From positions 533,219,102 through 533,283,101 of the forward strand of contig NC_064616.1 of NCBI RefSeq assembly GCF_023898315.1: a stretch of DNA of 64,000 bases, in the 5' to 3' direction. Origin of the DNA: Schistocerca nitens (taxonomy: Eukaryota; Arthropoda; Insecta; Orthoptera; Acrididae). Each line of letters starts with the position of its first letter. Position 1 is the stretch's first letter. Positions 43,554-55,292 of the stretch are shown piece after piece. The position numbers were made by a program, and so were the translations under genes. A model generated the notes under the pieces. That model had not been told where the DNA came from and searched no databases. It worked only from the letters and a program-made list of their open reading frames with translations.

Positions 43554-43893
43554 GCGAAACCCTACTCACCTCATGTATAATGATAATATATACTGTCTAG
43601 TGAGGATAAACTGTATTCGCCAGCAACTCAGATCGTTTGCTCACGGAACTTTTACGAAGCTACATTCAAACTTTGTCGAAGTCGTCTGCAATATCCATTA
43701 CAAACACCCTAGGAACTTCGTATGCGATATCCACTTCTGAATACGCTGGCAGATACTGCAGTACTATAACAAGTAGGTGGGAATTTATTGTTATTGGTCC
43801 ACGCATGACACTTTATTTCAATATCAATTTAACGCGCCTAGGTGTTTGTATATGCCTGAAACTATTGAACAAAAAGTAAATAAACAACAAACG

Positions 43894-44093
43894 AGCCGGC
43901 CGCGGTGGTCTCGCGGTTCTAGGCGCGCAGTCCGGAACCGTGCGACTGCTACGGTCGCTGGTTCGAATCCTGCCTGGGGCATGGATGTGTGTGATGTCCT
44001 TAGGTTAGTTAGGTTTAAGTAGTTCTAAGTTCTAGGGGACTTATGACCACAGCAGTTGAGTCCCATAGTGCTCAGAGGCATTTGAACCATTTT
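43894..44093 (+). mobile_element. SINE, tRNA-Leu-like family
   Basis: The head reads GCCGGCCGCGGTGGTCTCGC, the B box GCTGGTTCGAATCCTGC, and the tail AGTGCTCAGAGGCATTTGAA. The flanks AACAACAAAC and AACAGCAAAC are a likely duplication with one change. Confidence 0.85.
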
Positions 44094-44159
44094 GAAACAG
44101 CAAACAACTTCGATGTTTAAATCAAATGAAAGTCACATGTCGTAATTAAAACATAATTT

Positions 44160-44352
44160 CGTCGTTACATCTACATGACTACATCAACAGGATTTCTTGG
44201 CAATCCGGACTTACGTGCCTGGCAGATGGTTAGGGTTATTTCTCTACCGTCCCACTCATTAACAGTGTGCGGGAAAAAGGACCACTTAAATCTTTTCTTG
44301 CGAGCCTTGAATTACATTATTACTATGGTTTCTTCCTGTGTTCCCGAGGAAA
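44160..44352 (+). mobile_element. CR1/L2-like 3' fragment (left arm)
   Basis: The motif CATCTACATGACTACATCAAC leads to GTGCCTGGCAGATGG, CTACCGTCCCACTCATTAAC and TAAATCTTTTCTTGCGAGCC, the recurrent 3' region of a CR1/L2-like family. The arm switches abruptly to family A sequence at 44353. The right arm has about 860 more bases here, so the left arm carries a deletion. Confidence 0.55.
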
Positions 44353-44520
44353 TACCCCGATCTTGCTGAAACTTCGCTCAGTGAAAGCGGGGACAAAATA
44401 AGCGAACACGTGTCTCGGCTTATCTGCTTACACTCTACCGCTTCTGAGAAAACGACGGTCAAAGTTTTCAATGCGCTGTTACTATAGTGTAGACACCTCT
44501 TAGCGGGTAAGCATTCAACT

Positions 44521-44593
44521 GGAGCGGTGGCTCTGCGGCTACCATAGCGATTTCTGAACTTTGCGCTGCGAGTTCGAAACCCGGTTTTTCCTT
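44521..44593 (+). promoter_or_regulatory. tRNA-like Pol III-type module in family A
   Basis: It has GGTGGCTCTGCGGCTACC (A-box-like) and GCGAGTTCGAAACCC (B-box-like), followed by TTTTT and a longer T tract near 44600, as in a Pol III terminator. Transcription would point into the element. Activity is inferred. Confidence 0.45.
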
Positions 44594-45054
44594 TTTTTTT
44601 CCCTCACTCTCTGAATTATCTACGAATGTTTATTCCAATTTATGTTGAAACACTGTTGTCGTTATTCGTCAGTTAATTTACTGTGTAAAGAAATAAGTTA
44701 AAAAGGGAACACACAGTGCGTAGTGGGGCGATCACTCTGTTGTAGAAATAATTCAGAAGCCAAGATCGCTTAAATATTGTTTACTGGATAACCGGTTTCA
44801 ACACACTAAAGGTGCCATCATCGGATCTGAATGTAGATTAACATTTATAAAATATTTGGTTATAACGATACATGAGGCAGCCCAGATGATGTTAGATCAG
44901 CTTGTCTCATTCGTTTATTACTTTTTAATTCATTAATTACACATAAAGTTAATTGGCGAATAATGACAACATTATTTCAACATAACTTAGAAAAAAAACA
45001 TTCGTAGATAATTCTGATAGAGAGGCAGGAAAATAAAATAATTAAAAAACCCAA

Positions 45055-45111
45055 TATGGTATCGAACACGGGAATCAGTGTTAAGAAGGAACGACGGGAG
45101 CCACCGCTTCA
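45055..45111 (-). promoter_or_regulatory. tRNA-like module in the second TIR of family A (decayed)
   Basis: On the minus strand GCGGTGGCTCCCGTCGTTCC and CGTGTTCGATACC are followed by GGGTTTTTTAATT, again facing inward. It is shorter than the right-arm copy, which has GCTCAGTGGCTACC. Confidence 0.4.
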
Positions 45112-45300
45112 ATTGCGTTCTCGGCTGCAGAAGGTATCTACACTAGAGCAACAGCGCGTTGATAACTTTGACCGTCGTTTTCTCGGAAACGGTCGAGTGT
45201 CTGCAGATAAGCCGAAACACATGTTCGCTTATTTTGTCCTCTCCTTCACTGAGCAAAGTTTCGGGACAATCAGCCTATGACATTTGGCGAGTTCCCCTCG

Positions 45301-45774
45301 CTCGTCGAGTCGCTTCTTACGCCCGGCGAGAATTATGTATGCCTCCGAGTAAACTGCGCCACCTGGAAACACGGCGAGCGGGGATAAACACGTTTTCCTT
45401 CTTATAAGGCAACCTTCTACAGATAATATTCACGAAGTGTTCTTCAGGTTGCCTCAGATATTTCAGAAATGTTTCTTGCGTCAGGCCTGCCGCATATGCA
45501 AAACGTAAACATTTCATTTCATGTAATATTTATCAGGATAAGACATGACAAGAGTGGACCAGTCACTTCTGAGAAAAATTAGAGATTCTAAGTTGCTCCA
45601 CTATGTAATGACACGGGCACGGGCTTGCGATCTCTCTTTTATGCCATCGATTTCCGTGTTACACATACTTGGCCACTGCGTTGCGGCTGCCATCTTGGAG
45701 GAGGCAGTCTGTTTCCTGCCAGCGCTGTTTCCGCAGCCAATATTAACCGCGACGAATCATTCAGTCAACGCTAA
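45301..45774. other. No recognised feature (arm sequence)
   Basis: Paired with 60347-60821 in the other arm. GGCAACCTTCTACAGATAAT and AGGTTGCCTCAG suggest an inverted pair, but no gene is seen. Confidence 0.45.
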
Positions 45775-46190
45775 ATGGCCCATCTGGCTGAGGCAGACAA
45801 GGGCGCTATAATACTCCATGCAGAGGGATCTTCAAATGCCGACATAGCGAGAACTATGGGTCTTCACAAGTCGACGGTAGCCAGGTGGATCAGACGAAAG
45901 GAAGAGAGTGGTAACTTGAATGGGAGGCCTCATGGCCGTCGCCGCAAAACAACGCAAGCTCAGGATCAGCAGATACGCCGTTTCAGTGAGAACCACCCAT
46001 TTGTCAACGCACGACAAATCAGCAAATTCATGAAGCTTGGAATGAGTTACTTGAATCTCCTAGTTCTGTGGCTCGAGTTGTGGGCTCAATGCCCAACAGA
46101 CTTCCAGCTGTTGTGGAAGCCAAAGGAGGCTATACGCGATTTTTTTTTACAGACTTATGTTTTATATAATTTCAAGGAAACGCAATAAGT
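45775..46190 (+). pseudogene. Tc1-like transposase, internally deleted (left arm)
   Basis: The frame begins MAHLAEADKGAI, then a shift, then SSNADIARTMGLHKSTVARW, the first helix-turn-helix, and KTTQAQDQQIRRFSENHPFV, the second. After ARQISK the sequence jumps to the C-terminal AWNELLES-type end (read here in another frame). The right arm keeps the missing centre (about 59270-60110), so this arm lost about 0.8 kb. Confidence 0.7.
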
Positions 46191-47535
46191 GGAATGGGGA
46201 CAAACAAATTAATTCACAGCAAGATATGTAATATTTAATTTGATAAGAGAAGAAATACTCACCTTATATATTCATTCAGTCTCTATAAAATACGTGACAC
46301 ACGTGTGTATGCAAGAAGGGTACAAAACAGTTCAGCACAAAATAAAAATGTTGAGGAGAAGCTCCCCGATGAAGACGTAATTGCAGAACAAAGGTTGGGC
46401 TAGAAGGAGAGGTAAGGAGGCCCGAAAAAGCAGAACAAAATCAAATACCCAATAGACTTTGAGTAGTTGTCGCAGCAAAGGGCGGTTGGTATATGCGATT
46501 CGGAGCAACTGTACAAGAATAGTTTTATTTACTGATTTTTGAGGCTTTATTTTGTGACGGCTAAACAGTGCTGCATCATGAGACCCGCTATTTTTCCACA
46601 TGTGGCTAAACATCAGAGCTGAAAAAATTTTGAGAGGTACCGAAGTTCTCTGGAAGAGTAAAGTGTTTTAGACAAGAAGATGATTTTTAGTTCATTTCAT
46701 TTTAACCATTCACACTATGCTTCGACATTCTAATCTTTGATTTCATTTTATTATTACGTATCTTTCCTTCAGTGAAAGTCAACGGTAGTAAGTTTCAAGA
46801 TATGAAGAATAACTGGAAGTTTTTAATTTGTGGAATAGCGTATTTAACAGTTCATATTTTCAACAAATCTGTAGTTATAGGACATATTAAGAAGCAAGTA
46901 AAAATGGCACTGTGGAAAGATCAGGTTGGCCTCTAAAGGGTAACGACGGTAAAATAGCAAATACTAAACAATGGGTAACAACTATTGTTGATGGTGAGTA
47001 GCCGTAATCGATATGTCACTTTTCCGTAATTGTATTTCTGAAGTTTATCGTCAATCCTAGGACTGACACCGATACTCTGTTTTACGTAAAGAATACAACC
47101 TTCAAAATTTATTTAGCAGCGCAGAATATTAAATCACAGTTTATAGATCAGGAACCTAATCCAACTGCCTTTAATTTTATTCTCACGGATGACTTTGGGA
47201 CAGTAAATAACAAGAGAAATAACAAAACTCTCAGAATCAATATATAGAATTCAAGTGTCCAGTGGATTCAAAAGTTTGCTATAATAGCGATTAATTGCTT
47301 TTACAGACTCCTTCATGCCTACATTTTCTATCAGACAATGTTTGAAACCAGGACTAAGAAGGTAAACAATTTTTCCACAAATTGTCAAATTGGAAGTCGG
47401 AGAGACAGTTACACAAATTACGATGACAACAAACGTTTTTCAAGTAAACTGATCACAGGAGGAATCCAACGCATTTATTGTGAGTTACATGCACAGTATG
47501 TAAACTGGCAACGCCACCAACACACAATACCACTA
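46191..47535. other. No recognised feature (arm sequence)
   Basis: AT-rich sequence mirrored by 58026-59050 in the right arm. No domain was read. Confidence 0.5.
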
Positions 47536-47730
47536 ACAAGGGAACATCCCCATCGCACCGCCCTCAGACTTAGTTATAAGTTGATACAGGGGATAGGCCT
47601 TGAAAAACTGAACACAGATCAATCGAGAAAACAGGAAGAAGTTGTGTGGAAGTATGAAAAAAACAAGCAAAATATACAAACTGAGTAGTCCATGCGCAAG
47701 ATAGGCAACATCAAGGATAGGGTGAGCTCA

Positions 47731-47803
47731 GGAGCGCCGTGATCCCGTGGTTAGCGCACGCAGCTGCGGAACGAGAGGTCCTTCCGTCAAATTTTCCCAG
47801 GAG
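47731..47803 (+). promoter_or_regulatory. tRNA-like module in family B (left TIR)
   Basis: GGAGCGCCGTGATCCCGTGG then TTAGCGCACGCAGC (A-box-like) and GGTCCTTCCGTCAAATTTTCC (decayed B box). A T-rich stretch follows at about 47814. It points inward. Confidence 0.4.
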
Positions 47804-48237
47804 TGAAAAGTTTAATTTTTATTTTCAGACAATTATTATCTGTCCGTCCGTCTGTCCGATGCGAGGTAACCGCGCCGTAGTATGATGACGCTACACCTAA
47901 AAAACATCGAAAGACATGACGTCAGTCGACTATAGCGCACGGAAGAGAGAGTATTCCTGCTAATGAGGCTCCCTGGCTGGCAGTTAACTGTTCGCTACTT
48001 TGGACGAGAGTGCATTAAATACGTGCGATGCATTGCGTGGGCAATATGAATCCAGCAAATATAGCTCGTGACTCCAATAACAATGTCAATGAATATTTTC
48101 CGAACTGTAAGGCATCGGAAAGTTCCTTAAGGGATCGAACGATTGTCGAACATTTGTATGATTATTTCCTACATTTGTTGAATAACAGTACGTGTGGTGA
48201 TGATTGTCTGAAAATAAAACAAATCAAACAACTAACC

Positions 48238-48310
48238 CGAGGGAAGCCTTAAACCAACGACCTCTCGTTCTGCAGCTCCTCACGCTAACCACGCGACCAC
48301 TGCGCTCCCG
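48238..48310 (-). promoter_or_regulatory. tRNA-like module in family B (right TIR)
   Basis: Minus strand: GGAGCGCAGTGGTCGCGTGG, TTAGCGTGAGGAGC and GTTGGTTTAAGGCTTCCC. It is the counterpart of the module at 47731-47803, also facing inward. Confidence 0.45.
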
Positions 48311-48501
48311 TGCTCAAGCTATCCTTGATGTTGCTTATCATGCACACGGACTACTCAGTTTGTTTGGTTTGAATATTTTTTTCATAGGTCCACACAACTT
48401 CTTCCTGTTTTTCGAATGATCTGCGTTCAGTTTTCAAGGCCTATCCACTGTGTCAACTTATAACTAAATCTGAGGAGGGTGCGATGGGAAGGTTCCCTTG
48501 T

Positions 48502-50120
48502 TAGCTATGAAACAACTGTAGCAAAACGGAGCATCCTCGTTATCCATGTGATGGATAAGACGACTAATTCGCAACATAAATGTCAATGTAAGCATCAGTT
48601 TCTGTTGGAACGTGCTTCCCGGACCAAATAACATACATTTCCTACGTCTTCAATGCGAATCATGTAGCAAATGTAATTTAAAGGACATAAAAATATCGAG
48701 TGAATTTACTAAAATAATTATGAACCACTTGAATTTGCATTCAACAGGCAATGTTCAGAAGTCTGGTGTAGGAGTACTGCATGCTCTAATTCGAAACAAC
48801 AAAAATCAACAGAGTAACTATTATTGAACGTCATCAGGTCACTCATCGAGCATTCCTATGCAGTACTGTTACTGGTGACGTGTTATGATGCCTTTATCGT
48901 TAACTTCCTAAGAAGAAATGAAAGGCTGAGCCCCACCAAAAGACGTAAACTCGAGGAGAGAGTTGCGTGAACATATTATTTTACATCTGATAAATCCAAA
49001 AGTGTGTTTTGGGCTACGAATTCTGCCCCCAGGGTGTGTGCAACACAGCTGGAATTTGTTGCCAGCAACTGAGTCACCTTTCGGTCACAGTGTAAGAAAA
49101 TCGAGCAACAAAACTACATCACCTGTGCTACTGCATGATAACGCACTATGTTGATTTGAGAAACAAAACTATCCAGGAGATTGATAGGAAAGTCGTCTCT
49201 CAGGCACATTTGTATTGATAGGGAAGTCCTCTCTCAAGCACTTGTCCCTCTCGTCATATATTTGTAAAATTTTACCTTTCCCACTCTAGATCGATAAACC
49301 GTCAAGGCAATTCATTTCTAGACGAAAATACTTTTAAAACTACTCTGGTTTATTGACATCGTTAGAACAAGTAGGTTTCTACAGGCGTAGAATTTGTATA
49401 CAACTTTACCATTGTCATATCGTTTTAGATATCGTGAAAGAAAATTCTGCTGCTAATTAATTTCTCTTTGATAATTACTGTTGCGTTTAGTAAACTAATT
49501 GAAAATGCAATTAAAATATTCACTGTACTAATACAAACTAAAGTCAGCTTAATACAGAAACATCACGACGGCAGTCTATCTTAATAAAGCATTAAGTTTC
49601 TGTGAGACAATTGGGCTTATTTTAACACGAATTAGTAGGATATTACAGACTTTACACTTAGAAAAGATCTGTATTTATTTCATTTCCTGTACCATTCGTA
49701 AGTGTTATGAAAATGGGGCTTTTCATAGATAAAATTATGTATTCACAACAACAAAAAAATGTCGGCAGAAAACAAAAGTGGCATTATGAATCTGGCAGTA
49801 CCGTAAGGTTTTCACTCTGACACTAAGAGTTACTGAAAGTAGCAAGAAGAATTTTGCTCGAGCGTTGTCTTACGATTCCCTTATTAAGTTTTTATCTGCC
49901 TGCTTGTAGCTGTGCTACAAAAGAATTAAAAATCTGGCTTTCAGCAAGTCTCGAAAGGCGAACAAAAGCAGCTTGCACCTGGTTACTAAGCATGTTACCT
50001 GGGGACTGGTTTTTTCTTAAAGCGGGAAGACATCCTTTTGTGGTTCAATTGGCAAATGTCAGTCAGACGTGTGACGTTAGTCTAAGCGTTTCGGTGTGTT
50101 GAATTTGTACCAATGATTTT
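48502..50120. other. No recognised feature (arm sequence)
   Basis: Mirrored by 55441-57059. Frames shared by both arms (for example at 48612-48827) carry no recognisable domain and appear in both arms only because the arms are duplicates. Confidence 0.5.
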
Positions 50121-50268
50121 TCTACACGTTTTTTCTGTCCCAAATAGAGTTGAAGTCTCCCATTAGTATTTTCACGTCATCTTGGTGAATTTTGCTCATG
50201 GTATTTTCGAGTGTGTTCCAGAATTTTTCAACATTGTCGATGTTTTTCTTATTTTCGATGTTGGTGGG

Positions 50269-50468
50269 TTCAAATGGTTCAAATGGCTCTGAGCACTATG
50301 GGACTTAACATCTGTGGTCATCAGTCCCCTAGAACTTAGAACTACTTAAACCTAACTAACCTAAGGACATCGCACACATCCATGCCCGAGGCAGGATGCG
50401 AACCTGCGACCGTAGCGGTCGCGCGGTTCCAGACTGTAGCGCCTAGAACCTCTCGAACACTCCGGCCG
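50269..50468 (-). mobile_element. SINE, tRNA-Leu-like family (left arm)
   Basis: A perfect 14-bp target duplication TCGATGTTGGTGGG lies at 50255-50268 and 50469-50482. Minus-strand head with the A box and the B-box complement GGATGCGAACCTGCGA, one change from consensus. Confidence 0.9.
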
Positions 50469-50555
50469 TCGATGTTGGTGGGGACACGTGCATTGATGAG
50501 TGTATATGTTTTACTGGGGCTCTGAATGACCATAGTCATAAGTCGCTTGTTGACG

Positions 50556-50757
50556 GGCCAGCCGCGGTGGCCGAGCGGTTCTTGGCTCTTCAGTCCGGAA
50601 CCGCGCGACTGCTACGGTCGCAGGTTCGAATCCAGCCTTGGGCATGAATTTGTGTGATGTCCTTAGATTAGCTAGGTATAAGTAGTTCTAAGTTCTAGGA
50701 GACTGATGACCTCCACTGTTAAGTTCCATAGTGCTCAGAGCCATTGGAACCTTTTGA
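50556..50757 (+). mobile_element. SINE, tRNA-Leu-like family, inverted relative to its neighbour (left arm)
   Basis: GCCAGCCGCGGTGGCCGAGC and GCAGGTTCGAATCCAGCC give the A and B boxes. The tail is AGTGCTCAGAGCCATTGGAA. It lies within 90 bases of the minus-strand SINE, so the pair forms a potential hairpin. Confidence 0.85.
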
Positions 50758-51140
50758 TTGTCGATCGGTGTGATTTCTTTGACAGAGTTGATAGATCGGT
50801 GTTCGAGAAATGCAATGCCGAAGATTGGTACGCCTTTCGTTACCTTTTGTTGTATTCTGCTCTTGAAGATGCAATGGTTTCCCTAATGCACGGTTTCATT
50901 GTCAGTTAGTCGTGGTTCTTGAAGTGCAAGGATGAGAATTTTTTGTCGGTCCATTTCTTTTGTGAGATTATTTAGTTTTCGTGTTTGGATCAAGGTATCG
51001 ATGTTTACTTTTAAATGCATGTTTTTTGCTTGTAGGGAAATTTACCAGAGATCTTCGATATTCTCTGTCGTGCTAACCTGGACTCCCCAGAATCCGAAAA
51101 TCCAACTGCCGCCTGTCGACAGCCGGGTTGTGTACCACCT

Positions 51141-51962
51141 GGGATAAAGTTGACTTTGCTTGCATAGTTTACGTTTGCTTGTGTTTCATTGGTTGTGCTT
51201 GGGTGATACCAGGACCGGACAGGACCAGAGGGTGTTGAAGCCTTTGAAAGCAAATATTTTCAGCCAAGCTCATTGAGCTAACACGGTGACCAGAGTAACG
51301 GTGATTTTCACTCAGACGTGTCTGGATTTTGCGTTCAACGGATTGAGTAGCCGTTCAGGATTGTGTTAGTATTTGGTTCACCCCTAGTATTTGATTTCCT
51401 CGGTACCACCCATATGGGGGAGGGTTTCCACTATCCGCCACACGCGATTATTATTATTATTATTGTCATTATGTCTCAGCAAATCCCATATGGTGTATCT
51501 TCCCACCACTGAAATAGATGTGTATTGTTCGATTCAGTATTTCCATCACATAAATGTGGTTTATAATTACGTTACATTGCTACTAGTAGACATATTTCTC
51601 ACTTTTTCTTAGACAGTTGCTACCTGTTACTCCATCATAGGAATTTATGTGCGAAGCATTGTTGAAATACAGACGTTCAAATTATCCGATTTCTGTAATT
51701 TCATTTCGATACCAGATCGTTCTAATCGGATTCAGCCAGGTAGTCTTAATGTGGATATCCGACCACGACTGTCATCATATGATAGACTGTGTAAACCACA
51801 TTCTTTATCGGACTGTTGAATATAGATCACTTATCTATGACAGGACCTGAATTCATAAACACTGTGGAAAATAATAATCCGATGTGCTTATTACAAATAC
51901 GTTATTCCAATATAAATATGTGAACTAACGAGATAACAGTTTATTTACAGGAGCAGAACTAA
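51141..51962. other. No recognised feature (arm sequence)
   Basis: Includes an (ATT)n run at about 51449-51468. Other shared frames have no motif. Confidence 0.5.
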
Positions 51963-52167
51963 TGTTCAAATGTTCAAATGTGTGTGAAATCGTATGGGAC
52001 TTAACTGCTAAGGTCATCAGTACCTAAGCTTACACACTACTTAACCTAAATCATCCTAAGGACAAACACACACACCCATGCCCCAGGGAGGACTCGAACC
52101 TCCGCCGGGATCAGCCACGCAGGTCATGACTGCAGCGCCCCTGACCGCTCGGCTAATCCCGCGCGGC
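51963..52167 (-). mobile_element. SINE, second family (left arm)
   Basis: Minus-strand SINE with tail CCATACGATTTCACACACA (complement) and head CCGCGCGGGATTAGCCGAGC. The B-box complement is GAGGACTCGAACCTCCG. It ends 84 bases from the spacer and is mirrored at 53393-53598. Confidence 0.85.
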
Positions 52168-52401
52168 TACTAAAAGTATACTCGTCCACAAAACCCATGT
52201 GGACAATTATCTGATAATCGGTCAAGCTTTGCTTTGTCGCAGCTCTTTAGGATACAAGTCCATTTACTTTCAGGCTCTTACATACAATTCTTGCAATGCA
52301 AGGTAATTGAAAAAACTCATCCACTCGACGCCAACTGAGGAACTGACTGGTGCATGTGTTGTTCAACACACAGTAGTTGTCACCCTCACTGGAATCAATG
52401 A

Positions 52402-52402
52402 G

Positions 52403-52461
<59 letters not shown>
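52402..52461 (+). repeat. (TG)n microsatellite in the spacer
   Basis: About 60 bases of alternating TG with one C near the start. Confidence 0.95.
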
Positions 52462-52462
<1 letters not shown>

Positions 52463-53057
52463 TGAGTTTTCGTGTTAATGCACAATCTGAATCAATACTA
52501 TTAACATCAGACAGACAACCGGGCATCAAATATGACTGTAAAGTATGTTAATGCGATGGGAAGTTACAAACTGAATTTTCACCTAACCCACGTCCTGCAT
52601 ATTACGTTAAGTAAGATGTATTAACTCCATAGTATCGTTAGCAGAGAGTGCGCTCTTGTTGTCGAGGCCTGCGACAAGCGCAGCGATCAGCATTGCCCAA
52701 TACCGCCGCGATTTGTTTATGTTGGCTGAGTGTGGACACTGCAGCAGACGCTTCGCCATAAACAGAAAGAAATCACCTTGGCTCTGACTGCAGTGAGCGG
52801 ATATCACTGCCTGCGTGTTCTTATAGTAACCAACGTGAGACTCTACTCACAGGTGCCATGGAGCAATTGCATCGGGTATCATGTCATTAGTCATGAGAAT
52901 ATTAACCAGTGATGAAATGTCCACTCTATTTGAATCCTAAGAAAATAGGAACCTTCTCACAAAGGAATGTGAGGTGATATCAAAATTTATCCAACATACA
53001 AAAATTAACTGCAGGGCTTTCATGTATGCAGTAGTAGCACACAAGGAAATAATATGT

Positions 53058-53215
53058 CTTGGAAGCGTATATTTCATTTCCTCTTCTCATATTAACGTCC
53101 TTGTTTTAGAATGAAGTGAGAAAATTAACGCGAAAAACTTAAGTTCCTGAGAAGCATATAAGTCATTTCCTCGTCTCATATCATAGCTTTTGTTTTAGTA
53201 TGAGGTGAAAAAATA
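53058..53215 (+). repeat. Imperfect direct repeat in the spacer
   Basis: CTTGGAAGCGTATATTTCAT onward and CCTGAGAAGCATATAAGTCA onward share the order TCATTTCCTC, TCTCATAT, then TTGTTTTAG and a GAGAAAAT-like ending, spaced about 88 bases apart. Two diverged copies. Confidence 0.6.
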
Positions 53216-53392
53216 AACAGTTTACGGCTCTGAAACATAATATGACACCAGATTCTTATCGTAGGCGCTATCGGAAACGCAAAAAGCAGGGAGCTGTCCA
53301 TTCTTTTGTCCTAAAGAGCTGCGACAAAGCAAAGCTTGACCGATTATCAGATAATTGTCCACATGGGTTTTGTGGACGAGTATACTTTTAGT

Positions 53393-53598
53393 AGCCGCGC
53401 GGGATTAGCCGAGCGGTCAGGGGCGCTGCAGTCATGACCTGCGTGGCTGATCCCGGCGGAGGTTCGAGTCCTCCCTGGGGCATGGGTGTGTGTGTTTGTC
53501 CTTAGGATGATTTAGGTTAAGTAGTGTGTAAGCTTAGGTACTGATGACCTTAGCAGTTAAGTCCCATACGATTTCACACACATTTGAACATTTGAACA
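53393..53598 (+). mobile_element. SINE, second family (right arm)
   Basis: CCGCGCGGGATTAGCCGAGC opens the head, with GGAGGTTCGAGTCCTCC as B box and GTCCCATACGATTTCACACA near the tail. Mirror of 51963-52167. Confidence 0.85.
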
Positions 53599-54803
53599 TT
53601 AGTTCTGCTCCTGTAAATAAACTGTTATCTCGTTAGTTCACATATTTATATTGGAATAACGTATTTGTAATAAGCACATCGGATTATTATTTTCCACAGT
53701 GTTTATGAATTCAGGTCCTGTCATAGATAAGTGATCTATATTCAACAGTCCGATAAAGAATGTGGTTTACACAGTCTATCATATGATGACAGTCGTGGTC
53801 GGATATCCACATTAAGACTACCTGGCTGAATCCGATTAGAACGATCTGGTATCGAAATGAAATTACAGAAATCGGATAATTTGAACGTCTGTATTTCAAC
53901 AATGCTTCGCACATAAATTCCTATGATGGAGTAACAGGTAGCAACTGTCTAAGAAAAAGTGAGAAATATGTCTACTAGTAGCAATGTAACGTAATTATAA
54001 ACCACATTTATGTGATGGAAATACTGAATCGAACAATACACATCTATTTCAGTGGTGGGAAGATACACCATATGGGATTTGCTGAGACATAATGACAATA
54101 ATAATAATAATAATCGCGTGTGGCGGATAGTGGAAACCCTCCCCCATATGGGTGGTACCGAGGAAATCAAATACTAGGGGTGAACCAAATACTAACACAA
54201 TCCTGAACGGCTACTCAATCCGTTGAACGCAAAATCCAGACACGTCTGAGTGAAAATCACCGTTACTCTGGTCACCGTGTTAGCTCAATGAGCTTGGCTG
54301 AAAATATTTGCTTTCAAAGGCTTCAACACCCTCTGGTCCTGTCCGGTCCTGGTATCACCCAAGCACAACCAATGAAACACAAGCAAACGTAAACTATGCA
54401 AGCAAAGTCAACTTTATCCCAGGTGGTACACAACCCGGCTGTCGACAGGCGGCAGTTGGATTTTCGGATTCTGGGGAGTCCAGGTTAGCACGACAGAGAA
54501 TATCGAAGATCTCTGGTAAATTTCCCTACAAGCAAAAAACATGCATTTAAAAGTAAACATCGATACCTTGATCCAAACACGAAAACTAAATAATCTCACA
54601 AAAGAAATGGACCGACAAAAAATTCTCATCCTTGCACTTCAAGAACCACGACTAACTGACAATGAAACCGTGCATTAGGGAAACCATTGCATCTTCAAGA
54701 GCAGAATACAACAAAAGGTAACGAAAGGCGTACCAATCTTCGGCATTGCATTTCTCGAACACCGATCTATCAACTCTGTCAAAGAAATCACACCGATCGA
54801 CAA

Positions 54804-55005
54804 TCAAAAGGTTCCAATGGCTCTGAGCACTATGGAACTTAACAGTGGAGGTCATCAGTCTCCTAGAACTTAGAACTACTTATACCTAGCTAATCTAAGG
54901 ACATCACACAAATTCATGCCCAAGGCTGGATTCGAACCTGCGACCGTAGCAGTCGCGCGGTTCCGGACTGAAGAGCCAAGAACCGCTCGGCCACCGCGGC
55001 TGGCC
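54804..55005 (-). mobile_element. SINE, tRNA-Leu-like family (right arm)
   Basis: Mirror of the SINE at 50556-50757. Minus-strand head and B-box complement GGATTCGAACCTGCGA. Confidence 0.85.
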
Positions 55006-55092
55006 CGTCAACAAGCGACTTATGACTATGGTCATTCAGAGCCCCAGTAAAACATATACACTCATCAATGCACGTGTCCCCACCAACATCGA

Positions 55093-55292
55093 CGGCCGGA
55101 GTGTTCGAGAGGTTCTAGGCGCTACAGTCTGGAACCGCGCGACCGCTACGGTCGCAGGTTCGCATCCTGCCTCGGGCATGGATGTGTGCGATGTCCTTAG
55201 GTTAGTTAGGTTTAAGTAGTTCTAAGTTCTAGGGGACTGATGACCACAGATGTTAAGTCCCATAGTGCTCAGAGCCATTTGAACCATTTGAA
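55093..55292 (+). mobile_element. SINE, tRNA-Leu-like family (right arm)
   Basis: Mirror of 50269-50468. GGCCGGAGTGTTCGAGAGGT head and GCAGGTTCGCATCCTGC B box. Target duplication CCAACATCGA on both sides. Confidence 0.85.

Larger units (their letters stand above)
44353..45300. mobile_element. Family A fold-back element with tRNA-like TIRs (left copy, outer end deleted)
   Basis: Two long inverted repeats of about 330 bp face each other: the complement of 44370-44700 matches 44880-45262. The inner part is marked by ATAACCGGTTTCAACACACT. Each TIR has a tRNA-like segment: GCGGTGGCTCTGCGGCTACC near 44524 with GAGTTCGAAACCC, and on the opposite strand a copy ending GTGTTCGATACC (about 45060). The intact outer end is CGAGGGGAACTCGCCAA (complement of 45283-45300). 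No transposase is encoded. Confidence 0.7.
47536..48501. mobile_element. Family B fold-back element with tRNA-like TIRs (left copy)
   Basis: A 966-bp element with ends ACAAGGGAACATCCCCATCG and the complement ACAAGGGAACCTTCCCATCG. TA dinucleotides flank it at 47534-47535 and 48502-48503, consistent with a TA duplication. The TIRs extend for about 290 bp and include GCCTTGAAAAACTGAACACA and CATCAAGGATAG. The centre has no transposase. The mirror copy is at 57060-58025. Confidence 0.8.
50121..51140 (-). pseudogene. RTE-like endonuclease remnant (left arm), interrupted by two SINEs
   Basis: Mirror of the right-arm copy at 54421-55440 (see there), read on the minus strand. SINEs lie at 50269-50468 (minus) and 50556-50757 (plus). 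The coding remnant includes QKILILALQEPRLTDNE and KILMGDFNSIWDRKN. Confidence 0.55.
44160..52251 (+). repeat. Left arm of a giant inverted repeat
   Basis: The arm matches the complement of 53310-64000. For 46.8-52.25 kb, paired positions sum to 105,561 (for example 51391-51612 with 53949-54170). Further out the sum rises to 106,121, then about 107,384, then about 108,220, because the right arm has extra sequence. The arm ends inward at AGCTCTTTAGGA (52240-52251), paired with TCCTAAAGAGCT (53310-53321). Local identity is high, with sporadic substitutions such as GAGTCACC/GAGACACC near 49070. The outer edge may lie beyond 44160, because its partner runs off the window. Confidence 0.95.
52252..53309. 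other. Spacer between the inverted-repeat arms
   Basis: About 1,058 bases not shared with either arm. It contains a (TG)n run and a pair of imperfect direct repeats (see separate entries). No gene was recognised. A short frame near 52607-52807 (minus) has no motif. Confidence 0.8.
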
